From Primula veris (Eukaryota > Streptophyta > Magnoliopsida > Ericales > Primulaceae), in NCBI GenBank assembly GCA_963682055.1, contig OY821740.1, positions 7,317,314-7,381,313 on the forward strand: a DNA stretch of 64,000 nt, given 5' to 3'. Shown one piece after another: positions 12,630 through 25,098 of this stretch. How positions within the stretch are numbered: position 1 is the stretch's first letter; every line of letters begins with the position of its first letter. Below the pieces are notes generated by a model. It was not told where the DNA came from. It ran no database searches and saw only the letters and a list, made by a program, of their open reading frames with translations. A program made the position numbers and the translations under genes.

Positions 12630-13148
12630 GCTGATCAATTTCTGCCATTTACAATTTCTTATTACACTTGATTTTTTAGGTATACATGCAAATTGTAATA
12701 AGAATCTGCTCATAGATTTACTGTCATACTCAGTAGAGTACACAAAAGAAATTAGATGAATTATTTTCATGAAAAGTACATTCCTGACGTCTCTTGTAGA
12801 CATAGGTAGGATTTTTGCCAGTTCCCCCAAAACACTTCCTATGGAAGTTCTTCAATTAATAGAAAATCTGTGATCAGATGAAGAGGAAGAAAAAAGAAAT
12901 TTTAACTCAAAACTTCTGAAATTCACTTTACAGTCCTCTTTCTTAAGACCTCGTTTGTAAAGGGGACGAGTAAGGTTTGAGAGATGAAAATACATGATTG
13001 GAGAAAAGGCAAACTTTTCTTATCATAAAAAGTAAAAATCGTCAAAGAATGATGATACTTGCGGTTGTTTCCCCAAAGAATACCACTTGGTTCTGGCTAA
13101 AGGATCTATCAGAGTAGAACTAGATTTTTTTTAATAACTATAATTTGA

Positions 13149-13403
13149 TTTTTCTAAAGTTTTTCAGGTACATGTTTGAGTCATCGTGATTTTGGAATTT
13201 TCATTTCATTTCGTACCATGTGGTCAAGCATTATTTTTGTGTTAGTAGTTGGAGGCTATGCATATTAGTTTTTCTAAAATGTGCCAGGTACATGCGAAAA
13301 TTTGTATCCTGTGTCATCGTGATTTTGGATTTTTTTTTTCATTTCATTTCATACCGTGTGGCTATATATTATTTTTTGTTTGAGTAGTTGGAAGCTATGC
13401 ATG
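13149..13403. repeat. Tandem duplication of about 120-135 bp
   Basis: Two adjacent copies (about 13149-13263 and 13269-13403) share TTTTCTAAA...CAGGTACATG, GTGTCATCGTGATTTTGG-like sequence, CATTTCATTTC and AGTTGGA(A/G)GCTATGCAT. Nothing suggests coding function. Confidence 0.8.
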
Positions 13404-16400
13404 CTTCTCTTCATTTCTCGCCCTGCTTGGATCTCTACATATAAAACCACTTTGATTTCGGTTGTTTCACCAAGGTACATTGTTGATTTACTTTAGATAA
13501 TGAACTGCTGGGCTGAGACTTGCAAAGGAGAGCCTCTTGAATTAAGGTGAGCTACTCTTCGACGAAGCTATGCTTTCTTTTTTTAACCATTAGTTATTTT
13601 ACACTTGCCAAGTTCTGCATAAGTTTGAATATAATCATATGATATAAAATATAGCAACGGTTGGAAAATTATAAAGTTTTAGTGTTAACTCAGTTACAAA
13701 AGACTTGGTATATTTGAATCAAGAAGAGCCAAGAATGGTAGGAGAGTAAAGAAAACTACACTCTTTGTGTTTTAAATGTAAAGAAAGAAAAACACTTCTG
13801 TAATTTGCAACACGGGATGTTAGTAGTATCACAGAAGTGAATCCTAAAGTTGATCATTAAGTAATTTGAAGCTTGAAACATTATTAAGGTTGCAATATGA
13901 GGACATGATGTTGAAGCAAAATAAAGAGCATCCTGGACATTCTTTCTTTGCTTAAAGCTACTTGTCAATTTACTTGTTATGTCAATAAGAATCCAACATG
14001 CACAAAGCTACTGTTTGTTTGATTCTTTCTTCTTCAATATACAAAGAATCTGTAGATTCTTAAGAGTTAAAACTGAAGCCCAAATATTTTAGAGTTTTGG
14101 GTGTTTTTTTTCATGTCATACTTGATCCTTTTCTCATAATGTGCTTTTCTTTAGTGACCATTTCACTCAAGCTGCTTCCTAGTAAAAGTGTGCGTGTTGA
14201 GAAATATTGTATATGTTTTATAACTCGCATTAGCAAACCTTAGCATAATTCTTTAAAATCCTGCCATGTACCCATTGTACTTGTGTAAATGGAGCTGGAG
14301 GCCCTCTCAGTTGGCTAGCAACGATGTAAAACGAAATGCCTGCTTTTCAAGATAGAAGTGATTGGGCTATTTTTGACTCCTTATGAGAGAAATGTTTGTT
14401 GATTCTGGTTAATTGTACATGTACAATATTATTATAAGGTTGGGGTTTTGCCATATCGTATAGCGTATTATAAAAATAACTTTTTCATGGTGATCTGAAA
14501 CATTGAACTTATATGAAGCAACTGTTTGAGTTTGTTGTTGAGGGGAAGCATGACCTTGTTAATCATTGGTGCATAATATGGTTTAAAACATTTTACATAG
14601 TTTTGAAATTTTGCTTAGGATGACGTGTTTGATGAAGTGGTCACTCTTTGTGCTATCGGTAATTTTGGACTGGTAGTATTCTGTTATCAGGGTATTTGAA
14701 GACATTGTTCTTGCTAGTGAACAGATAATAGTTGGAGTTTAAGTGGGCTAATATTGTTAAATTTTACTTAAGTCGATATCGAAATCTAAAATAATTTTCT
14801 ACATTTGGTACAGAGATGGGGGCAACTGTTAAGGGACTAAACTTATTAACAGAATATATGATGTATATGTTCCAGCTGGGGATTTATATTGTTAGATTGT
14901 GCACTAATTAGCTTATTATTGATGTTCATTTCTTGCAGCTTGAAATGTTGAGTTATCACAAGGCAGACGGACAACCCTAAGCTTTCCCTGGTTCCCTAAA
15001 ATTTTGGTTTGAATTTGAATTCTTACTGCCAAGATAATAAGTGCGTAGTAGTGGTAAATCATTGATCTATAATTATCTAAAATGATTTCATTTGAATAGC
15101 TCATTTATGATCATCTACATTCTACAGATTGAAGGAACACTTTCCTTCGTGATTATAAGTTGACATTTAATCTTGTGTGTTTCGAATTCTTGCCTGAAAA
15201 GCCTATTGCTTGTTATCTCAATCAATGCAAGTTGAAGCTTACAGTATGTACTAATTTTCTGCATAAGAAATTATGTGCAGTATGAAAAGATTGAGAAATT
15301 CATTTTTACCGTTAAAATCTTATCAAAATGTAAAGCCATGTGTAATGTACTTTGGTGTTGTTTTCAAAGAATACCATCCTCCTAGCTATGGTTAATAACC
15401 TTTACTTTTCCACATGGTCGTCCATATTCCGAGATTCCCTCATGGATCTATTATTAAAAGGCCTTATGTATTTGGAGATGTATACTTGAAATCTTATTAC
15501 TTCGTAGCTGGAAAAAAAAAGATGGCTAACAATAAAAAGTAATCCTTTTATTTTTTCGATTTCTTGAGAACTAAAAACCATTCCAGCCAATTACGGCTAT
15601 GAAATGGATGTGCTTGTTAACTGAAAGGACACTTCTTAATGGCTTTTGAACAAATTTGTGATGTCCCACATGGTTGAATTTCCCCTGCAGAATTGTACCT
15701 CAAGTTTTTTTTACGCCCCTTTCAGATGAATGTCGTACCATTTTCAAGAAGAAAAAAAAAGATGAACATATAAGTACCCATTAGTTACCAGTTCACTTGC
15801 ATTGAAGAACCCCTAGTCGTATAACCTGTATAAGTTGGTGCCTGTCCATCTAGAACGTCAGGCTTCTATCACTTCAACTTCTCTGTATTTGAGTTTGAGC
15901 AATAATTTAGTCTCGGTTAAGGTTATAGCAAATTTTTCTATTTCAATTTGTAATTGAATCTTATTATATTTTGTGTGGATACAGACCGGAGTTTACTTAT
16001 AATTACAATCTAATCTAGAAGACCAATTTATTTTAAGTTTCAAATTTAGTTATCATTTTTGTCGAAGCTTTAGTATAAACCAAGTGTATCATTGAGTTGC
16101 ATGTCCTTGAAAAAAGAAAGTTTTGTACCGAACACCGTGCCTGTCTTTAGCCAAGCTGGAGTGGTAATGCTGGGGAAAGAATTTACTACGAGAAATAAAA
16201 ATGAATGAGCAATGCCATCTTCTCATGGAAAATCAATCAATCTCTTGTACGAATAATCATAAATCCAAGTATTAATATTAACTCGAGGGATAAATTACAT
16301 AGATTGAGATATTCTACTGTCTCTTAGAATTCTATGAGCTTTAGGTTTGGAAGTATTTGATTAGTGGCTTCTGTCAAAACGTGACCTTGAATTAGATTTC

Positions 16401-17624
16401 TGTTAGGTATTTCAAACAAAAAAAAATTCAAACGCAAATCTTATAAAAAGCACTCCCAAATGTCATTTTACTTTCACGAGGCAAGGACTGTTTTCTTTAA
16501 ATGCTAACACTGAAATTTCGATTGCGCAATTCATCAAATCAACTTAAGGGAGCATCTACGTTCATAAAGTAACTGTCAAGCAAAACACAATGAAAAAGTG
16601 CCAAATGATGAATGAACAGGTATGGGCTGAAAAGACAGAATTCAAATAAAGCTCATTTTAAAACATGGCTATATCCACAAACACAATTATGTACAACTAC
16701 ACTGAACAAAATTGTATTGTTACACTCGGTCAGAATTTTTGTGTGTCTGAGACTCCATGAATAGGGATGCTTCTATAATTTATGCCCCTGCAATTGTCAA
16801 GATTAAGCAATAATCAGTTGAAATAGATACTGGATAACAAACTACAAACTTGAAAAAGGAGTGAGTACCAATGTTCACAAGAATTTCCTTGTGAGAAAAA
16901 AGAAGAATACGAAACAAAGACGTTTAATTTTCATGTATGAATCTCCCAATAAGTTGTTTGCACAGTAATGTATTGGTACATTTGCAAATTTACCATTGAA
17001 TTTATGCTCTTACTATCAATTGATGCAGTTGTCATAATTGCACATTTAAGTATAATTTGTTATTAGTATACATAAATGACATGTTTAGATGAGTTGTAAA
17101 CCTTTTTATCAATAAAGGGTTCCACGTTTGTACTTTGCCAATTGACATGAAAAACTTCTGCAATGATTTGAAGCTTGGTTTCTGGGGCGTCTTTGCAATA
17201 GCAGTCAGGGTCTCCTGTTGGACTTCCTATCTAATTCTTAAAACAAAAAAGTTATACTAATTAAGAAAAACGTACACACATATTTTAGGATGTAGAGGCG
17301 TAGAGCTACTACTCCACGGTCCACAATATATGAACTGAAACAAAGAGAAGACTCGGAAAAACAACTTTTCAGTTGATTTAGATACTCAAAATTTCACTTT
17401 TGTTCTGTTTCCTGCTTGAAGTGATTTTGGGAGTAAAAATTTCCATACCAACCGAAAGGACAATTAAAAGCCTTTGACTTTAAAAGTGGAGTGTTTTCAA
17501 AACAAGTCCTTGAAAACCATTTCCAAATATGTTTAGTTCCGATAGTGTTATTTTTAGAAAAATCAAAGAACTACCATTGAAATCATAATCAAACACGGGA
17601 TGAAGATTTTCATTACCAACCTCA

Positions 17625-20600
17625 TCACGTGGTAAGTTGAAGGGACTGAGCTCCAATTGTCTGTTCAGATGACTCTAAACCGGGAAATTGTCCAATATCG
17701 TGTCCTATAAGTGGATGAAATTCATTATGCAAACCCACAGCAAATTCATCTGGACCAACTCCACCACTTTGGAAGTAATCAGCCATCTGCAATCACAGAC
17801 CAAAGGTACAACTTATAAGCACCGGTTCTTAATTCACTGCCTTTAACCACAGAACTTAAGTTGGTGGTATAGAGCATGGAGCACACCAGAAATTACGCAA
17901 GCAGAATAATGGCCATTTTAAATGATAGAAAGGCGCTGTAGAAAAAGAAATATGCACACGAAATCAAAATCATACAAGTAAGCAGATGCCATACTTGGTT
18001 TAATTGTTCCTATGCACTAAGACAAAAAACAGAAACTAAAAGAAGGAACTAAAAAGGCGCAAAAGTTGAAAAAGAAGACTTGCATGTTCAGCCATCTGTA
18101 GTAGGAGAACGAACTCGGTTTCTAAGTTTAAGTACTAAATTTCTTACTTTAGGTCTTTAACCATTTACTATAAGTTCTTACACAACTCCGAGAATCCTAG
18201 TAATTATGCAAGAAGAGAAACCGTAAATAGTATATGACATAGAGGTGTTATAGATGCAAACGTATGCACAGAATTCCATACATGGATGCAGATATCGTAG
18301 TTGATGTAAAAATTCCAGTATTCTACTATTTTAGACAGACATAAACTTCAATACACATAGTACAAGTTGGGAAGACAAAAAAGATGGAATAAAGGGAACT
18401 TGCGTGATTGGCAAGTGCTATGCCACTTAAAGCTGCTGCTTCTAAACTTGATCCCAAGAGCCAATCGCCACAGATTCCAGCCCTTCCAAGCGGATCAAAA
18501 ATGCAGGGGACACCTGGGGTATTGGTAGGAAGAGCAGCACCCCTGAATGCATGAAATTAGTCTGACTAACAGAAATAAGGAAATTCAATATATAATAAAG
18601 AAAAGAAAATAGGCGATATAAAATGTGGAATTAATTACAAGCGAATTATATTTTCTTATTATTTTGTCCCCTTTGGTATCATGCATTCATCACTACCCTT
18701 TTGCTATTTGATAATATGACTACCACTCAGACTTTGCACAAGCATAGCATATAACTGAGAATAAGAACCTGAACATACAGATTTAAACATTGTATTTATC
18801 AATTATTTTTTATAAATCCTAAGGTTATGACGATAAACTAGTTTATTAAAAATAGCTTACCGACAAGCCAATATTTAAATTTCATCAAATGGATCATTAG
18901 ATTAAGATCATTCAATCAAACCCCAAAACATTAAGTATTGAGCTTTGCTGGGAAACATGCCTTTTACTAATGCCAATTCACTCTCCACTTAAGTAACATG
19001 AAATCAATATCCTTATTTTTTACTTCAAGTGTAAAATATTTGAAATGAAACTTATACACACCACAACTGAAGTCGAGTATAAAAGGGTCTCGGAAGTAAA
19101 CTTTCAGATAGTCCCAAAGCTGCCTCCACACCCTCAAGCATTTCCCGTTTCACCTTCTCTGACGTGACTACTGGGATATTCTCCTGTTATGTAGAAATAT
19201 CAACAACAAAAATCAACAGCAAGAATTTTAACAAACCTGAACAACCAACATAACCTTTCATCTAGACCATAGTGACTAATGTGTTTCACTGCCAGATAAC
19301 TTTTTTTTCTTAACAGGTTAGTGTTGCCACTTGCCAGTCAATGGAGGTTTTCGAAGCCTGGTTAGCAGCTTGCCTCTATATTCTCACTTCACAGACAACA
19401 TCGGTTTTTTTTTTTATAATCTGTTCTCTGTTCTTGTACTTCCCCTGTTCCTTTTTGTTTGTCTGTTATTTCTGTTAGGAAGTTCCAAAATGTTTGACGA
19501 TGTTCAAAAAGTAACCAAACAATAGGAACGATATTCTTACTTTAAAGTCATTTAAAAAAAAAATATTTCAAAATAATTCATACGGGATATAAGGGGGAAT
19601 TCAACATTCAGGAAAGCATTAATTGCATGTTTAATTAAAAAAATCACGGCAAACAAATCAAATGGAAGGAAGTATTCTCTGGAATGTCTTCAAGAGCTTA
19701 AAGTTGTCAAAGGCTACATATTTGCTTGAGAAAGAAGGGATTAAACACCGACCTGTGGAACTTTGTTTCTTTTTCCATAATCTGCTGTGCTGAAAAAGGT
19801 CCAGCAATGAGGGCCAGCGTCACAAGGAGGTAGAAGCTTCTTCGAGTTGTTTGCCATCCAAGAGAGAGAATCAACTCCATTTACAAATGCACCCTCAAAA
19901 GGAATTGAATTTACATCCACAGGGATAGGAAGTGGGTCATCAAATGCAGCAAGAAGTGCCCATATGGAACTTAATTCCAGTCTCTTTAGATAGTTGAGAA
20001 CAGGACAAATAAACCATAAAAATTAAAATAAATGGCTCCAAGATTCTTTGGAGTCTGCAGTATTTTCATAATATTGTCCACTGACAACATAATTAAACTC
20101 TGTACTAAAGAAAAATATACATGTTATGAAGCATTAACAAGTTTCGTATCAAAGTTTATACATGGTCCGGTCAAAATAATTTTTTCTTCTCATAATAAAT
20201 CTGCTTTTTTGGATATTAAAGCTCAACAATGAAGAAAGCACATTCAATTAACACGAGAATCACAAAGTCAATAACAGGCCATAATAAGCTTTAGTAGATG
20301 TACGCAAACCGCAATCATCATGGAACCATAGATATATCAAGCATTAAATTGTCTGGTTCTCATCCAGCGTCAATAGTAGTTTTTTGTTTACATGATTTAA
20401 TACACAGATGCCAACTGACCAATTTCCCAAACCAGGGAGCAGCAATACGAGTAAATTTTATATATTTTTCTTCAATTTTGTTAAAATGATTCAGTGGTGA
20501 AGATCAATAAAAATTATGAATCAAGGACCTATACGTTGTACTTAATTCACAATAAAGTTAGAACAGCTGCTAATAGGAATCACAATCTTAAGATGGTGAC

Positions 20601-23600
20601 GAAAAGATGGGAACAAATAAATCATATTTAAACACAGCTGATAGACTACTGATAAGGTAGGACAACTACCTTCATTTGTCTTGCAATAAGGGGTAAGCCT
20701 GAAGTGGCAAGCAGCCGATTAGCACACTTTCCTGGAAGTTATATAGAAAATTAGTAACAAAAATTAACAGAATTTCTTCTCTTGATTAGAAGGGTTGAAA
20801 ATGTAAACCAATCATTTACTTTGCATATATTTTAACCCAGTAAGTACTTCATTTAATTCTGTACAAATACGCATCTCTAAAATTTGACCAACACAGCAAA
20901 AAAGGCCCTCATACACCTGTCATGAGTACATCAGATAATAGAGAACTGTGAATAGTTGAACATTATTTCCACTATAAACATTGCTAACTATAAAAAATGA
21001 TGGCCCACAGTATCCACTTCCAGCATCATATGCTGTATAGCATGTAGAAACAAGCATTGTTTTCATAAACTTGTTCTAGCTATAAATTTGGCCAGTTGGT
21101 AGGTAGTGACTGCCAAAGCCGAAGAACTGGCATATTGCATTATATAGTTCGAGGAAAACTCAAATTCTATAAGCATGAGACATCGATTAGATACAGTCAC
21201 TCGGGGCTCCTTGTGTAAAACTTCACATCATTTTCTTTCAAGTTTGCACTACTTCAAGAGTTCATTTCTATCTGGTCATTTCTTAAAAGAGTTAATCCAT
21301 CCACAATTATTACAGTTTTGCCTGTTCTAAAATCTTATTATTTGTGATCGGGAATATATATACTAATCTAGGAGTAGACCTGAAAACCACTTCTATCAGA
21401 AAAATAGTGTTAAAATTTAAAAGTTGGAGAGATAATCGAGGAAAACAGAATACAATATAACCAACCAATAGACTTTCATATGACTATATTTATTAAACGA
21501 GAGGAAATTACCATTGTGTGCAATGACAAGGGCATCAAAATGGCCACAAGGTTTTTTATTCTCACTCAAGTGCCACATCCCATTGAAAGGCTCAAGTTTA
21601 CTTATCCAGCAAGGTCGTACTACATTAGCCATAGAAGCCTGCATCAAACTTCAAATTTTAATTTTATAGAAGAATAAATCTATGAAGTCAAAGAAAACAA
21701 GAATTTGCATCTAGAATAAGTTAGTTTATGTAGAGTACGGCCAACGAGAAACTCAACAATAGTTTCTACAGTTATTTTTAAATTGTGCATTTATGCAAAG
21801 TGCCAACTTTATGTTAAATGATGTGATATCATCCGACCTAAATATTCTGTTGAAAGGAGATGCACATTATATTATTTGTTATCTTCAGAAAAACCTTCAC
21901 TCGTGGCATTATTTTTTACCTATTAATTACACCAAGACATATACCCGAATTCACTTGATTTAACCCTCGTTATCATACTCTATTATTTTGTATTTGGAGG
22001 CTATTTAGTGCTGAATGCATGAAATTGAAAGATTCAATAATCAAGCGCATCAGGAGGTTTTCCAATGCCCACTATTTTTCTATGCAATACTTATATTTGC
22101 AGTTAAGCAGATGTCTTATGATAAAAGGTTACAGCAGCTATTTATAAAAAAAAAACTTAGAAAGAAAGAAATCAGAGAAAAGGAGATATTTTTAGCATTT
22201 ATTCTCCATCCTGCACTTATAATTCAACAACTAAGATTCTTCTTAATCAAGTTAAGGTTGCTAGAAAACACAAAAATCAAATGCTATCTAAAAATCAAGC
22301 CAGAGGAGTCTATAAATTAGAATAGCTAAACTCAGGTACATGCATGACGATGCTAGATGAAAATACCTTGATAAAGAAGATGCATCACCTCAGCTAATAT
22401 CGAATCTGAAAGGGGACGCATTCCGTTGACGCCAATATACTTTGGAGAAGATGAAGACAGAGGAGCAAAGTGGCCCCCAATTTCAAGGTCTCCAATTGTA
22501 CCCTCCCATTTTCGAACCAAACCTTTTTCAGACCATTTATCGACCAAGGCTGCAAATTGTGGATCACCTACAGAGAAGAATTGAGCTGCATGGTCAAATA
22601 TCAGAGGTTGTGGATCGATTATTCTAGTTCCCATTCTTCCTCCTAACCCATGCATCCCCTGAATATTGAGAAATTGCAAAAAAAATTAATATTTGGAACT
22701 TGGAAGCTAATAGCTTATGTAAAATCGATATATTTGCAAACATGGTGATTAAATGACTTACTAACCGTACCTCCAAAACAATAAGAGGGTAAATTCCCTT
22801 CTTATTGCTTGCTCCTATAGGTGATCAAATCCGTTAGTGTTAAGATAAATGTCAATTCGTATGAAGAAATTCATTTAGTGATGCAATGTCAGTAACTATA
22901 TTCGCAACATGAATTAGATGTTAATGTCAACAAGGATGAGTCACATTTACATGAATTAGATGTTAACATTTTTCCAACCCATTTCGTTCATTTTTGTCAA
23001 CTTTGTCTTCCTTTGATGAGCAGAACTTGTTAACAATGACCACCATACGAGGTTGCATCTTTTTAAACCAAGTCAATTAATTCCATTTTATGATGAACAC
23101 GGCCTATTTACCGTCTTCGGCTATTTGCCATGTTAGTTATTTAATAGGTTACCTCGTCATTTATGTTATTTAGTCGGACTATTTAGTTATTTACTATTTG
23201 CATTTGTGGTTTTTACTCCTTATTGACCTTATATGTTGAAGAATTTGGTTCTCATACTTGGATTATGTTTTGTCGTTTTGATGAGTTGAGTTTATTGAAG
23301 AGGCACTTTGCCCTAGTTCTATCTCACCTCTTGGTGGTTCTTATTTTCTCTTCTTCTTTTTTCGCGATATTAGTGTTGTTTCCTTTTTTTTTTCGTGTGT
23401 TGAATATTACAAGTATTCATACCTAAGTTTTATGGTAAACTTAAGGTACCTAAACGGTAAAAGTATTTTTGCCTAAATCTTATTCAAAACAGATCAATAT
23501 TCTAGTAATAATAAGCAAAAAAAAAAAAAAAAACAGAATATTGGTAAGGGAAAGTAGAAGGGAATTACCGTATCGAAGACGGTGGAACGGATTCCTCTCC

Positions 23601-23910
23601 GGTGTAGAGAGAGAGCACACAGAAGTCCCGACATCCCCCCTCCTAAAATACCCACAATCGGGTCTTTAGAGAGAGGTGCAGAAGAGAAATCCACTTGCTC
23701 CTGCTTCAACGTCTTCTTCAGAATCGAGCGACGAGAGAACGGTTTCCGTGGGCTGTTTCGCGAATTAGGTTTGTTCTTATTCTTATTATCCTCTTGTTTT
23801 TGTGCTGATTTGCAATAATAGTAATAGAAACGGTTTTTGTGAGTGGTGGTGTGGGTTTTAAGGGTTGTTTGGTTGAGTGATTGGAGAAGTGGGTTTGTCA
23901 TTGTTAACAT
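17625..23910 (-). CDS. Renalase-like FAD/NAD(P)-binding oxidoreductase, probably plastid-targeted
   Basis: Eight exons: 23910-23569, 22658-22389, 21638-21512, 20731-20670, 19983-19753, 19183-19062, 18542-18404 and 17786-17625, 484 residues in one frame. The N-terminal 80 residues are rich in S/T/K/N and resemble a transit peptide. Residues 86-113 form a Rossmann FAD-binding turn (VGILGGGMSGLLCALSLHRR, then VFDT), followed by HGLGGRMGTR, the second flavin-contact motif of the amine oxidase/renalase-like family. A C-terminal GRAGICGDWLLGSSLEAAAL block closes the FAD site. It therefore probably oxidises a small substrate using FAD, but the substrate is unknown. Intron 7 appears to start with GC (CAC|GCAAGT), and all other introns are GT-AG. 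Two ATGs (23910 and 23901) are in frame; I take the first. The protein matches a conserved plant family usually annotated only as oxidoreductase. Confidence 0.9.
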
Positions 23911-23937
23911 TTTGGAGCCAACCTCATATATATATAG

Positions 23938-23983
<46 letters not shown>

Positions 23984-23998
23984 TTTTGGAGCCAACCT

Positions 23999-24039
<41 letters not shown>

Positions 24040-24049
24040 TTTTGGAGAA
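23911..24049. repeat. Duplicated compound microsatellite (TA)n(GA)n
   Basis: Two tandem units each consist of a TTTTGGAGCCAACCT leader, a TA run and a GA run. They sit directly upstream of the oxidoreductase start codon, so in the coding direction the 5' leader is (CT)n(TA)n followed by the ATG. Slippage plus unit duplication explains the structure. Confidence 0.9.
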
Positions 24050-25098
24050 GAAATGGATAATCTATTGTTTGTTCTGATTTGTTCATTTTTTCCGATTTAC
24101 TATTTACATTTTGTTATGCGTTACATTATTTTTTTTCTTACTTTTCTTCGGAAATTAACAAAAGTACAAAACTACTACTAATAGACTCGAATACGAAAAA
24201 TACCCAATGAAACGGGGACCGAAATGAATTTATTTAAATGAAGTGCCATATTTTTTTAATTTCTTTTTAAACTCCGGAAATATGAAACTTTATGGGGAAA
24301 TAATAAAATAATTGGTGTTGGTTTACCTTCTGTTTTAGGGGAATGAATCAAAATTAAATTTGAAATTCTGCTTGTTATGAATCATTTTCTTGTAATTATT
24401 TACGTTTTAATTAACTAATTTTTGTGCAATAGTACTGCACTTGATTGAGGTTTAATCATTTTTGCTATTGCTGACTTAAAATGGTCTGTTGCTCCCATTT
24501 GTTTCAATTGTTTAAATGCTTCCGATCAAATTCTTGTAAGCTTTTCCGATCTACTCACAAGGATTCCTCAGGGAGAGCAGATTTACTGTAGCCGAGCTAG
24601 ACAATGGATAGCTTGTAACCAGTTGGGGCATTAAAAATGTGGAAGGGTATGTGGGAATTCTAATATAGTGGAGTTCGTGATGCTTGTTACTTCATAACAA
24701 ATAAAACCGGTGTGTAACCAATTCGTCACCGGTTGGGTAGCAATTTATCAACAACAAAAAAAACTGCAGCCACTGCAGTTTGCATACTTATCAATGTTTC
24801 CATCATAAACAAAAAAAGCACTATTTTAGTACACATTTGTAAAACAATATGCAAAGATCAAACAAAGAAAAAACACACTAGGGGTCTTCATTGGAAGTCT
24901 CTTGTAACAAATAATATCTACAAGTAATGGTGTTAGAGGTACATAAAATTTACAAATCAGATACGAAATGTCCTAGTGGAAGACAAGTCATTGCAAGCTT
25001 AAATAAATAGATCAAATGAAAGAAAATAAAAACTCAAATCTCTCACCCCAACTGATCAGAATAAGTAAAATCCTACTTATCTTTGCCATAAAAAGCAA
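24050..25098. other. Intergenic spacer between oxidoreductase and WVD2-like genes
   Basis: This holds the promoter side of the oxidoreductase gene and the probable 3' UTR of the WVD2-like gene. A short open stretch near 24540-24620 on the + strand is not recognisable and has no start. I see no gene here. Confidence 0.6.

Larger units (their letters stand above)
8874..17624. other. Long region without a supportable protein gene
   Basis: The first 200 bases are probably H1 3' UTR. Beyond that no frame longer than about 75 codons looks coding. The region holds 36-bp tandem repeats near 9.6 kb and two pairs of local duplications at 12.2-12.6 and 13.1-13.4 kb. There are scattered splice-like sites, for example GCTGCAG|GTATAT near 10004 and TTCTTGCAG near 14939, which could belong to a non-coding transcript. 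The last kilobase before 17624 may include 3' UTR of the - strand oxidoreductase gene. Confidence 0.55.

Noticed and set aside
24540..24640. Open stretch on the + strand that reads like protein
   Set aside because: About 30 codons, no start, no family recognised, stop soon after; insufficient for a gene or fragment call.
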